NCBI GenBank assembly: GCA_024195585.1
Contig: SWBL01000012.1
Span: 124,001 to 188,000 of the forward strand
Direction of reading: 5' to 3'
Source: Aureobasidium sp. EXF-3400
Lineage: Eukaryota; Ascomycota; Dothideomycetes; Dothideales; Saccotheciaceae
DNA: 64,000 nt
The position numbers were made by a program, and so were the translations under genes. Below are positions 21,424-31,469 of the stretch, piece by piece. A model generated the notes under the pieces. That model was not told the DNA's origin. It searched no databases and saw only the letters and a list, made by a program, of their open reading frames with translations. Numbering within the stretch: the first letter of the stretch is position 1; every line of letters starts with the position of its first letter.

Positions 21424-23192
21424 TCAACTTCCCGTATAACTATCCATATTCCTGATCAACTCATAGTAAAACTTGACACCTCCCAAGTGTGCCTGCATAT
21501 CGACTCGCTCATCCACAGTATGTGGACCTTTGGCCGTTTCTTCCGACAAGGGTGAGAAGCGGTATATGTTTTTCGTCAGCGGCCAGTAGTGCGCAGTGTC
21601 TGTATTGCCAGCCGAGATTGTTCCCACAGGAATAACTTTCTTCGCTGACAATTTTTCTGCCGTGTTTTCGAAAACCTGGCGAATGGTGCCTGCAAACACG
21701 TTCCAAATCTCTACGTCTGGTTCCGTCGGAGTGATTGGAGATGGTTGGAGAATGTTCATCGAGGAGATGTTCAAGACGCCGAAACCGCGGTCAACCTGTG
21801 AATAGCCTGGCCCTTGAACTGCAATGCTGAAATTGTCTGCCAGAGGAGCGAGAACGTCGGCGACTGCTTTTAGGACATCGTCTATCTTGTCGCTCGGGAG
21901 GACGCGGTAGTTGATTATAGTTCTCGTGATCTCTGGCAGTTGATTGTCCTTGATGCCACCGTTGATGATGTCAACAGCCTGGGTTGTCTGAATCCACCAA
22001 CGGATGTTGTCGCCGCGCGATTCGATTAGTTTGTCTGCGAAGTCTTCGTTTTTCTCGAGAGCTTCTCGTAGCCATGGCTCTGCTGTTTTGGGTGAGTTTT
22101 CGACTTCGCACTTCAGGTAGTTCCAGAAAGGGTTGTGCTTATCGATATGAGGAACAAAAGGGTGGTCTTCCATAGCTGTGATGAGTCGCGACATGATGCC
22201 TATGTTTGTGTTCTTAGGTGGTGCAGAGCTGTGGCCGCCTGGAGTATTTAGAGTCAGGACGATGTCGAGGAATCCTTTTTCAGCAATTGCTGGCACTGCG
22301 TAAGTCACGCCGTTCTCGACAACCATACCACCGCCCTCATCAACGATCATTTCAACACTATTCTCACCATACTTCTCCTTCAAGTGGTCAGCCAGATATT
22401 TGGCACCCCTGAAGCCACCAGTCTCTTCGTCGAATCCAAACGAAAGGATGATGGTACGTTTGTTTTCGAAGTCCTGTTCAAGAAGTCTCTCCATGGCGCT
22501 GTAAACACCGATCAGAACACTCTTACAGTCAGTGGAACCTCTGCCCCAAAGCCACTGCCCATCAAAGTATGCTTCAAATGGAGGATGACTCCACTTTGTT
22601 GGATCCGGTACAGGTACAACGTCCAGGTGAGCCATCATGACGAGCGGCTTCAGATCCTGAGAGCTCCCAGGTAAGGTGTATAGCAGACCATAACTATTCA
22701 CTTTCTCGAGAGTCATCTTCCCATGTCTGTTCAAATCGTCAGATTGGGTCAAATAATGTTTCCAGTTTTCGCATACACTTTTGGAAACCGAGTTTTCAAA
22801 ACCTCATGCAAGGTGACAAAAGCATGCCATCTTGGGTCTTTGTCTACATCATCGTTGTCATCATATGAGATTGACGGAGCATTGACAGCAGCACTGAGAC
22901 GTTCAACCTGCTGCTGTATCAAGTCCTTGTTGCTTCCAAAGTCGGCGAGTGAGATCAAGCCGTCTTGTAATGGAGCTGGCACTTGCGGTACTGGACACCA
23001 TGTGTTGATCACTGCGTCTTCCTGTGGTTGTTCATGTTGTTCATTGCTAGCGTGACCGTTTGCTGGAAGGTCGAAGACTCCTTTTCTTCGCATCACGGAG
23101 CTCACGGTGGTGAGAAGCAAGAACACAACCACCATGAACACAAGGAGTCGCGGCCAAGCTAATTTGTCTTTCCATCCTTCGGTGAGAGCCAT
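21424..23192 (-). CDS. CPS1: Vacuolar carboxypeptidase S (M20 metallopeptidase)
   Basis: Exons 23192-22777 and 22726-21424 (donor GTATGC, acceptor CAG) give 572 residues. The junction restores FPKVHGKMTLEKVNSYG. An N-terminal signal anchor (about residues 15-33, LLVFMVVVFLLLTTV) is followed by the M20 peptidase fold: HLDVVPVP (metal His), WGRGSTDCKS (bridging Asp), FDEETGGFRG (catalytic Glu and metal Glu) and a VDEGGGM segment. Yeast Cps1 enters the vacuole as a type II membrane protein through the multivesicular-body route and releases C-terminal residues from peptides for nitrogen supply. The ATG at 23192 sits in ACCATGGCT, better than the upstream in-frame codons. One GATAAG lies at 23289-23294, about 100 bp upstream, compatible with nitrogen control. 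Confidence 0.93.
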
Positions 23193-24167
23193 GGTGAAAT
23201 GTGAGTTCAAGCTTCAAGATTCAGAAATGGCTTAGGTGGAACAAGGCGACATGTATCTGAGAGGTGTTGACACAAGCCATGGTGAAGTGATAAGATCATG
23301 GTTGGTTTCGTTCGGCCCGGAAGTGTACTTCCCGAGCCCCACGGTTCCTCGCGTGCACCTTCCATCTTTGTCACCATTTAGACGACATCGAGTATAATCA
23401 TACAATGGGAAGCAGAGGTGAAAGTAAGAACGCTGAAGCTAGCTCCAAGTAGTGATTGTCTCTTCAAGAATTTAGGCAAGTAGGATACGCCACAAGGAAC
23501 GAACGACTTTTCTCCTTGCAAAGCTTATTCTGGCGTGTCAAAGAAACATCTACCCTCCCCGTATACTAAAGTCTCTAACTTCCTTCAAACCCCCTATGGC
23601 AAAGAGCAAAGTATACAATATGACAAGGCACAAATGTGTTCGGAAATCGCGGTGTGAACATAGAAAGCCGATCAGTTCTCGCTTCTCAATGGGCATTATC
23701 TTATTCTCTATAGTATTGTGCATTTTTATAGCTGCACGCGTTACATACCTTAGCACACGGGGAGGACGAGACGGCACGCTATAAATTCTTTGGAGGAAGA
23801 TAGCTGACTGCTGGCCAACGCCATAGTCCAATAAAAGTCTGGCTCCAGGAGATATCGCATCCATCATGACCGTCGTCCCTTGTCAGATTTGCTCGAGGCA
23901 AGCATGTAAATCTTGCGTGAAGTATTTTATTTTGTGGACATTGGACAGTCCGACATTTTGTGATAGTGATCTTCCAAGGAAAGTACCAGAAACAATACAA
24001 GAGATGTTGCCAATTAGATTGGACTCTCATGTGAAGCTAGGTTTCAGTACTTCCCCCGAAGCCAAGGGTCCACACCAACCATACAGATCACAGCGACACT
24101 GCTCATAGTTGGGGCAACTGGAGCATCTCATCTTAGCAATGTAACAGAGCAATCAAGAAGTAAACAC
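23193..24167. other. CPS1 promoter region with repeat copy 3
   Basis: Between the CPS1 start and the 3' end of the DUF3431 gene. It contains one GATAAG (23289-23294) and the dispersed repeat copy at 23626-23766. No supported gene. Confidence 0.5.
23626..23766 (+). repeat. Dispersed repeat, copy 3
   Basis: Best match to copy 1: CACGCGTTACATA is identical, and CCTTAGCACACGGGGAGGA differs from copy 1 at about two positions. It begins with the same aggcacaaa block. Confidence 0.75.
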
Positions 24168-25022
24168 TCACTTTATAGCGTCCATCCCAAAGACCGTGTC
24201 CCAAACTTTCTCAAATACCCAACCCACTCCAAAGTCACCCTCACGACTCTGGTCAGCCCAGCTGAGCATCCTCTCATAATCGGACCTCGGTCGCTCAAGA
24301 ATACGAGCCCTTGTGACAGCGAATTGTGCACAGCAGACATTGCCAATATGCCTTGGGACTTGCTCGCGTGTCACGTCGAATAGCTCCATGTATATTTCTG
24401 CAAAGAAAGCTCTTGTATCCTTGTTGAGAATGTCCTGCTCTGTAGGATCTAGAGGGTTGACTCCGAGTGGGCATCCAGGAAACAATGTGCAGCGTAGGTT
24501 GACAAAGCCAGTGGCGTTGATGTGTTGGAAGCGAAGGGCCTTAATCGTATCGGCTGCTTTCTGCCCGAGCACGTCGTTGTGCCATTGCTCGTCTTTTGCG
24601 TGCATGAAGACAGAGTATTCTGGTAATGAATTGTAGTTGTCGATGATGTAGGACAAGTATGCTGCAGTTTCTCTGCCTCTCCTTGAACGTGGAGCTAGGC
24701 AGCCAGGCTCAATAGAAGGGTCTAGAGAGTAGATAAAAGGTCGGAAAGGCAAGTCTTGATGGAGTTCCAGCAGCCAATTGACATCTTCAGGTCGAGTCTT
24801 CGCCATGACGATTCCTATGTCAGGAGATGCGTGCTCTGCGTCAAAAACTTTAGCATCGTTACGGCTTTCTACAAGCCTGCGGAGTTCTGGCTTAAGACCT
24901 TTCGTCTCGAAACCCGTAATCATGTGCAAGAACAACGCCAAGCAGAATACGCAAAGAACTGCAGTCGCTCCATATCGAATCGCCAATGGTCTTGACCAGT
25001 TGTTTCTCCACATAGTACTCAT
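24168..25022 (-). CDS. DUF3431 domain protein, predicted type II membrane protein
   Basis: A single exon of 284 residues. After a short basic cytosolic head a membrane span (about residues 17-36, AVLCVFCLALFLHMITG) acts as a signal anchor. The lumenal part matches the fungal DUF3431 family as I know it: ARPDI-type start (DIGIVMAKTRPEDVNWLLEL), SVFMHAKDEQWHND and CCAQFAVTRARILERPRSDYERM. The family is thought to be glycosyltransferase-like, but no activity is established for it that I can name. The ATG at 25022 is chosen; the longer frame upstream has no ATG, only GTG. It is divergent from the Zn2Cys6 gene at 25883. Confidence 0.88.
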   Translation of the reverse strand: MSTMWRNNWSRPLAIRYGATAVLCVFCLALFLHMITGFETKGLKPELRRLVESRNDAKVFDAEHASPDIGIVMAKTRPEDVNWLLELHQDLPFRPFIYSLDPSIEPGCLAPRSRRGRETAAYLSYIIDNYNSLPEYSVFMHAKDEQWHNDVLGQKAADTIKALRFQHINATGFVNLRCTLFPGCPLGVNPLDPTEQDILNKDTRAFFAEIYMELFDVTREQVPRHIGNVCCAQFAVTRARILERPRSDYERMLSWADQSREGDFGVGWVFEKVWDTVFGMDAIK

Positions 25023-25882
25023 TGTCGTCCGAAAGAGCCAGGAAGGTTGGCAGGATAAGAAAATGCGACGAATCTCGCTGCCTAGAATACTCACATATTG
25101 GCGTCCTATGCAGTACTGAGCATCATGGACTGTGCTCAGTCTATCTGTTCGTTATACGGGGCGAAGGATTCAATTTGTTCATGGGTTCCACTCCGTCTGC
25201 TTACATGACTTGCATACGCGCGTAAGTTCTAACTTGCTGCCTGATACTCTGCCTGCAGCATAACATGGATCCGGACTTACCCTGTTAGCTGATGAGCACT
25301 GACATTGTCAGGATATCAGATGCGCTCAAATATTGCAACAACCCGCGATCAGGACAGCCAGTCAAAGGAAGATTTTCAGCGATAGTGTTGTGTGACCAAG
25401 GATCAGCATATGTCCAAGCGTGCAATTTGCATACCGGTGGTGTGGTTTGGTCAGACACTATATCTTGGCATCAGACTTATGGCCGACGATATAGCGCCCC
25501 CTATTTGACTTGGAAAATTTCACCGATCGCGACGGGGAATGATGCTCTTATACAGCAAATAGACAGACACTTGACTTTGAACAGTGACGGAACCTCGGCG
25601 AGCTCGGTAGGGCAGGTCGGCGAATGCGGTCCCCGAGATCCGAGGTCAGCCAGCCCCAAAAAGGAAATGCTTGCGAATGAGAAGAGCAAAGTTCTAACAG
25701 GTAAAGTCGATGCGAATACCTTGTAACGATATCCCTGAAAATCTTCGAACAACAATATTTTTTGGTTCTGATCTTGATCATCTAGGCAGCAATCGTGTGT
25801 AGTCCTGCCAGAACTCCAGGTGTGATTCTCTTTACTTTTTCGTCGCTTTGTGTATCGCCAACACCCAGTTCGACCAGCAAAC
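25023..25882. promoter_or_regulatory. Divergent promoter region with CGG-triplet cluster
   Basis: About 860 bp between the DUF3431 gene and a Zn2Cys6 gene. A 144-codon open frame at 25292-25726 has no recognisable features and is not called. The notable content is the CGG/CCG cluster at 25588-25642. Confidence 0.45.
25588..25642. promoter_or_regulatory. Cluster of CGG/CCG half-sites upstream of Zn2Cys6 gene
   Basis: Within 55 bp there are five CGG triplets (25588, 25596, 25605, 25618, 25627) and two CCG triplets (25633, 25640). Two pairs have the same 9-bp spacing in a shared context (TCGGCGA then CGGT). Zn2Cys6 dimers bind paired CGG triplets, so self-regulation by the adjacent gene is possible; this is inference. 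Confidence 0.45.
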
Positions 25883-27739
25883 ATGGTGTACGGGGGGTAA
25901 GGCAGAAAGGCAGAAACCGACAAAAATCAAAACAAACCAGCTGACTGAGCCAAGCAAGCCGAGTCGAGGTTGTGGTACATGCAAAAAGCGAAAGATTAAA
26001 GTGGGTAAGCAGTTTTATGTTCATCATGCAGGCCACTGACCAAAGTATAGTGCGATGAAGGTCGACCAACATGCACACAATGCCAGAAGAGCTCGCGAGT
26101 ATGTCTGGGCTACAAGGATGAAGCGGACTATATTTTTCGCAACCAAACCGAAAAGGTGACCAGTAGAATCACAAAGGCCAGAAAGCCGCGAGCATCCAGA
26201 TCTCCCGATTCGACGAGGTGAGTACTGCTCGCAAGCTATGTACGATTTGGGACTAACACGACATGATGTAGTCGCAAGGAAAGTGCGGCAACATGTCCAA
26301 AGGCCGTTACGACCGGCGTCTCGACCAATTTGCCAATCACCTCCATCGACACTCAGTTGGAGTCTAGTCCGCACAACCAATTAGTGCTCATGCAGAAGCC
26401 CTCGCAACGCGATCTCGAAGCCTTGACAACTATATGTCAACAACCTTCTTTTTCGATAGAGGAAGATGTTGTCAACGTCTACTTCCGGAACTTTGCTCGC
26501 TTATACAGAACTCAGGATACCGTTCGAGGGTTCCTTCCATTCCTGGCTCCTATGTATAGCGATTCCCCGAAAGGTTCCTTGCTACGGACCGCAACTCATG
26601 CAGCAGCACTATGTGCTATATCTCAATTGCCTGATCAGAAGCATTTACAATATCGTGCAGCTGATACTTATGGAAAGGCTATGCGAATTGCTGCAGGGGC
26701 TCTTCAAGACCCACTACAAGCAACATCAGATGAGACCTTGCAAGCGACTTTGTTGTTGTGTCTCTACGAGGTAGGCATATAGTCGTGTCATTTCTTGGAA
26801 GATATCTTTTTTGACCGATCTTGACAGTCTATAAAAGCCACAGACCACTCTATTGACGCGTGGTCAAATCACGTAGAAGGTGCAAGTGCGATTGTCCAAA
26901 GCAGAGGAACGAAGCAACTCGAGACGGAGCAGAGTTTGGCACTGTTTCGTGCAGCAAGGACTCACATGCTCATCAACTGTATAAGACAAGGCAAGCCGAC
27001 AAGACAACTCGAAGCAGGGATGAACTGGCTATGCGACACTACCGAAGACGATCCTCTGGCCCATCTCACTCACTGCACCATCGAGCTGCCGTCATTGATG
27101 GAAAAGACTCGACGAGTGTGTGAGCGACAACGCAACGACGAGAGCATGGCCGACATGGAGGCGTTAATCGAGCGAGCATGTCATCTTGAAGCAACCATGC
27201 AGAACTGGGCAGCATCTCTATCCGATGAATGGCTTCCGTTCACAACCAACTACATACCAGAGAAACCAGTCGACCCTCTTAACGCAGAAGAATGGGTGGG
27301 GCCTGTACACGGCTTTAACGATGCACATAAAGCCAGCGTTCTGAACAAGCTACATTCGTGCCACATGCTCTGTGCTGCGGTGATTCTGAATGCGCTGGAA
27401 TGGCTCCGACCATACGACTATCCAATGGACGATCGCTACATCCACACGCGGTGGATCGAACAACGCACCGTCGATGACATCTGCTCGAGTGTTCCGTTCT
27501 TCTTGGGAGTCGGAAAACAAATCCCACGAACACCAGATCAGATGGACACGATAGCCGATTTGATTGGCGGCTACTCACTCATATGGCCTCTCCATGCAGC
27601 CTCCAGTTGCCCTCGTATCTCGAGGGATCAATGGCTGTACATCTATGGTCGTCTTGCCAAGATAGCAAAAGAGTGTGGACTAGAGCAGGCTCTCATCATC
27701 TCATCGGAGTTCAAGGACAGGTCTGTACCTGGTGCTTGA
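25883..27739 (+). CDS. Zn2Cys6 transcription factor (MVY-G-KPSRGC head type)
   Basis: Five exons (25883-25896, 25955-26000, 26051-26217, 26272-26770, 26828-27739) give 545 residues. The first exon is only 14 nt; splicing GTAAGG...AAG joins it to MVYGGKPSRGCGTCKKRKIK, a head shared by a large group of fungal regulators, which supports this tiny exon and start. The zinc cluster is complete at C11, C14, C21, C28, C31 and C38. The third exon begins exactly at the third Cys. The rest has the usual helical regulatory region (FRNFARLYRTQDTVRGFLPF, then QATLLLCLYE, HVEGASAIVQSRGT). That HVEGA(S/A)A(I/L)V segment is typical of this subgroup. Targets are unknown. Confidence 0.9.
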
Positions 27740-28633
27740 GTATAAGCTTGAACCCCTGCATTGAAAATCGATCAAGATTCGTCGTACGGACAACCAAGAA
27801 AGCTTGATGGCGATGAGCCGTCAAACCATTATCTGAAAGCGGTTGGTTGGATCACTCTTGCTGGACAAAACAACAGCCGCTGGAAGTCTCCTGTATAATA
27901 CGCAAACAGCCACCACTCAGTATATTAAAGACGAAGGAGACGGCAGGTTTGCTGTTTTCAACGCTCTCATTGATTCAGCTCGTCAGAGTTGTTAACCTAT
28001 ACGAGCTGACGTCGAACAACTACCGAGAGCGAGTCTAATAAACCGTTGTTGGAGGTGCCGGTGGCCGGAGTGCACTCAGAACACTGAAATAGGTATCATC
28101 TGCCGAGGCAGAGTGAGATGCTGGCTAGGGCTAACTCTCCAAGCTGGAGTGCTCTCAGCTCTGGTCCCGAACGCCATGATATAGTTGTCCGTGTCCGAAT
28201 ATGAACGAGACGTTTGTCTAGTCGTTATATTAAAAGGCTCTTATTACAGAGAGCTATGGCGGTCGTAAGCAGAGCTGAAAATCTCGACATGTGTATAACA
28301 GCATTCTAGAAGGAAGGGGGTGCACAGGCGTCGAAGCGCAGGGATGGGATTAGATAACTGTATATTTATGCATCTCCACCGATCCGCGTGCACGTCCCCA
28401 GTTTGTGAATCGCGCTCGGAAGCCGGCGGTTGTAACTTGTGAGCATACGCAACCCTAGTGGGTTCTCAATCTCAGAATACGAACAACCAATTCGACGACT
28501 TGCGGAACTCAAGCCTTCGTTCGTTTCTCTCGCAGAACGGCTGCGACTGCATTCGTCTCACCTAACGTCCTCCGCCGACCAATCTCCCGGACACTACTCT
28601 TACCAGACACGCTGCGATATCACGACCGCAACC
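27740..28633. other. Intergenic, no gene seen
   Basis: About 890 bp between two plus-strand genes. No open frame, RNA gene or repeat is convincing. Confidence 0.35.
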
Positions 28634-29117
28634 ATGGGCGCCATCGCCAATCTCCTGCCCCTCGTCATCCTCTTTGTCTTCGTCGGCGCATTCGCCTTTG
28701 TCGGCTACCAGGTCAGACCTTTCTCAATTCGTATTCGTTCACACGCAACGGGTGCTGACATGGCCCAACAGATGTACCTCTGGACCAACGATCTCGCCAA
28801 CCAAGGAAAGAAGACAATGGAGAAGAAGAACGTCATGTTCACAAAAGACGGCATGAAGGTCGGAGTCAAAGAGATGAGCGAGGAGGAATATGCAGACAGA
28901 ACACAGAGGTGCGTTTTCTTCACTTCAAACCTTGCACGCGACATTTCAACACCCCAACACCATCTTTCCGATCCTTTGAGTCTCTTGCTGACTGGAAGTT
29001 GCGGATAGCGTGCTGGTCAATACATGGAATCAGACCTCTTTTCCTGCATATAAGAGCAGGCTTTGGAACATGGATGGACAGGCTAAAAACAAGGCGACTT
29101 CTTCCGGCAGAGCTTGA
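28634..29117 (+). CDS. Small single-span membrane protein, 107 aa, unknown function
   Basis: Exons 28634-28711, 28772-28908 and 29009-29117 give 107 residues. Exon 1 encodes almost only a membrane span (LLPLVILFVFVGAFAFVGYQ). Exon 2 encodes a charged segment MYLWTNDLANQGKKTMEKKN. Exon 3 encodes a Trp/Asn/Ser-containing tail (SVLVNTWNQTSFPAYKSRL). All three junctions keep phase and the intron signals are normal. The pattern matches a conserved small fungal membrane protein whose name I do not know; it could be an ER or mitochondrial membrane subunit. There is no cleavable signal, so the span probably stays as an anchor with the charged part cytosolic (inference from the positive charges after the span). 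Confidence 0.8.
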
Positions 29118-31469
29118 GGGCTCGTTGTCGCATAGAGAAGCAAAAATGACGCGGCCTCTCCTGCTCTTTTCCCTATAACGAAAGCTACATCTGATTCTTT
29201 TCCATCAATGGGTATACTGCTGTGCTCTGCCTTTCCTCGCGCACCTCAAAACGCTGATCCTATCGCTGGACAGCCTTGTTTGCGACATCGCGCCATCAGA
29301 AAGAATCTAAAACTCCGGTCGCAATGTCAACAGGTAGACCTCACATGTACACAGCTGTCAGATCGAGCATGATCGACCGGCAACACGGGGTAAGCATGAG
29401 CCTCGCGATGCAGCAATTGACTTCTAAATTTTGAAGAAATACGAGACCAACACCTGCTTTCCCGAACCCGCGCAACTGCAGCGTAACGTTCTACAAATCC
29501 ATCATCAGCTCTATCGAGGGGAACCGATTTGCGTGCAACACGGATGACATCCACTGTGCATTTTTTGTGTATGACGACGGAGCCTTGTCGCTCTTCGCAA
29601 ACCGTCTGAAAAGGATATCCTTGTGATGGGCACTTCTTCGATAAGCCCTAATGCTGGGCTCACCCTCCCGGGCCTGCCTGCAGCGTAACTGGGGATTTAT
29701 GCTTGAAAAGAACGTTCTCGGCTAGCAGGCGGAGGGGCCGGGTACATGTATCATGTACACGGAGAAAATACGTATCTGTACCTTGTGAGGTCCCCGCTGA
29801 GTCGTGTTAAGCTGAGAAGTCGAGAGACTGTTGGATACACAATCATCTTTGATGACCATTGAGAGCGCTGGAGTCAAGCTTTGTTGAGTCCCCAAAGTTT
29901 GGGATTTGGCTTACTACAATTCAGTGGCTGTAGACAATGTTTGCTGTCGAGTCCGAGAGGATCCGTATTATTGCGGCGTTGTGGCTCCATTCCTTCGTGT
30001 ATCCATCCAACACACGAAAAGAAATATGCGGCATCGGAACCAAGGCTACACGCGGCCAGGCTCTTCCGTCATAAGACTCTACGTTTCGTGACAGCGGTGT
30101 GCCCTGCTTCCATTTGCATGTAGTTCGAAAGCAAACGGTCCGCGCGCGTCAGTCAATAATAATCCCTGCCGTTCTATCGCAATGGAATCCCGAAAATGGA
30201 AAGCCTAGCTCTGAGACTTGATCGAAGTGTATCTCAGCCCTCGGTGCAAAGCAAGGAGGTGCGTGGTAAGACTTGCCCGTTTTTCTGGGCTGGCTAGCCT
30301 TCGGTGGCGGTTAGGGTTGATACTAGCTTGTACGTACCATGCGTCGAGCCAAGCTTTATCCCGTCCTCGTGGACAGAGTCCTTAAATTCGACTCTATCCC
30401 TGATAACGTAGCCAGATCAAAAACCCAAAATCGACTTCATACGACACATGACGCGATCTCAACCAGACAACGGGTCGACAGCCGTACAATAGCTGAATAA
30501 GAAAGAGTTCATAAGCTCTTGTAAGATTGTTTGACTCGCTGCAGTGTCCACTTTTCCCGCTCGTGATTGAGGAGGAGTGGGCTCGGAAGGAAGAGGAGGC
30601 CATCCACTAAAAGTGTTCAATGGCAATGCGCAAACCGAGCTGATAAGGATGCCGAGATCTATTGGGTCTTGTCTGGGCTTGGGGGCGGAAACTCTGTTTA
30701 GGCAACTTGGGTCAGACGGTGACATGCCCCTTGAGGTTAGCTGTCACCACTCATAAGATCATGGGCCTCCGCAGATCGATTCTATGAAACCAGACGACTT
30801 TGAAGGATTTCGGTGCAGGGGCTTACGTGGCCAACACTACGTCTTCACATCGTGACTTTTGGGGGTGGTCGGGGATATCTCTCTGCTTTTGCGATGCGGG
30901 AAGACGAATACGACGTTTGATTTGACGACGATCCAACGCAGGAAAAGGCGAAGCCCTAGCGCTGTGCCACAAAGACGCCTCCAAACCTTTAAATCGAGCT
31001 CTTGTCCTTCTGGGCATGGCATGACGGGTACAAATGTGTCATGATCGAGACGAAGCAGAGTTCCAGCGAGGGCGAAAAAAATGTCGAGACCCAGCCAGGC
31101 CAAAACTGGGGTACCAGAAAAGAGGGTTTAAGCGTGCGGCCTTAGCAATCCTTGGTGTCTTGGTGGTTCATCAAAGCGAAGCTAACTTAGTTTAACTATG
31201 GGCCAGTAAGCGCATGCGCAGGGCATTCCTTCGTGTTCGCAGCTGCTCGCCCAAATCGTTTTGTCCTTGCTCTTTCCTTCCTGCTGCCTGCTTCTGATTC
31301 TTCCAATCTTCTTTCTCCACCTCCACCACTCCAGACCCAGTTGACTTGCGCACTTGCACCTTGTGCCAAACAATTCGAAGACGGCCCCACACTATTCGGC
31401 CATCGTCAGCCACCTCTCGTTCTCAACTAAGTCTTGTCTCTGCCCCGACAGGCCAGACTTCACTAAGCC
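29118..31469. promoter_or_regulatory. Long (2.35 kb) gene-free stretch upstream of PAC2
   Basis: No open frame here shows domain features or splice-compatible neighbours, and I find no tRNA or transposon. The last ~250 bp before PAC2 are CT-rich and look like a transcribed 5' leader. Long upstream regions are known for WOPR regulators, so extended promoter or leader sequence is the likeliest content (inference). Confidence 0.45.

Noticed and set aside
24168..25094. Longer start of the DUF3431 gene at 25094
   Set aside because: The codon there is GTG and lies in a GTGAGT context; the first in-frame ATG is at 25022.
25292..25726. 144-codon plus-strand frame with an ATG
   Set aside because: No domain, no low- or high-order composition typical of proteins here, and it covers the CGG cluster in a divergent promoter. 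RNA-seq would be needed to accept it.
10302..28633. Secondary-metabolite gene cluster
   Set aside because: Two Zn2Cys6 genes and a membrane protein occur, but no polyketide synthase, NRPS, terpene cyclase, P450 or tailoring enzyme is present.
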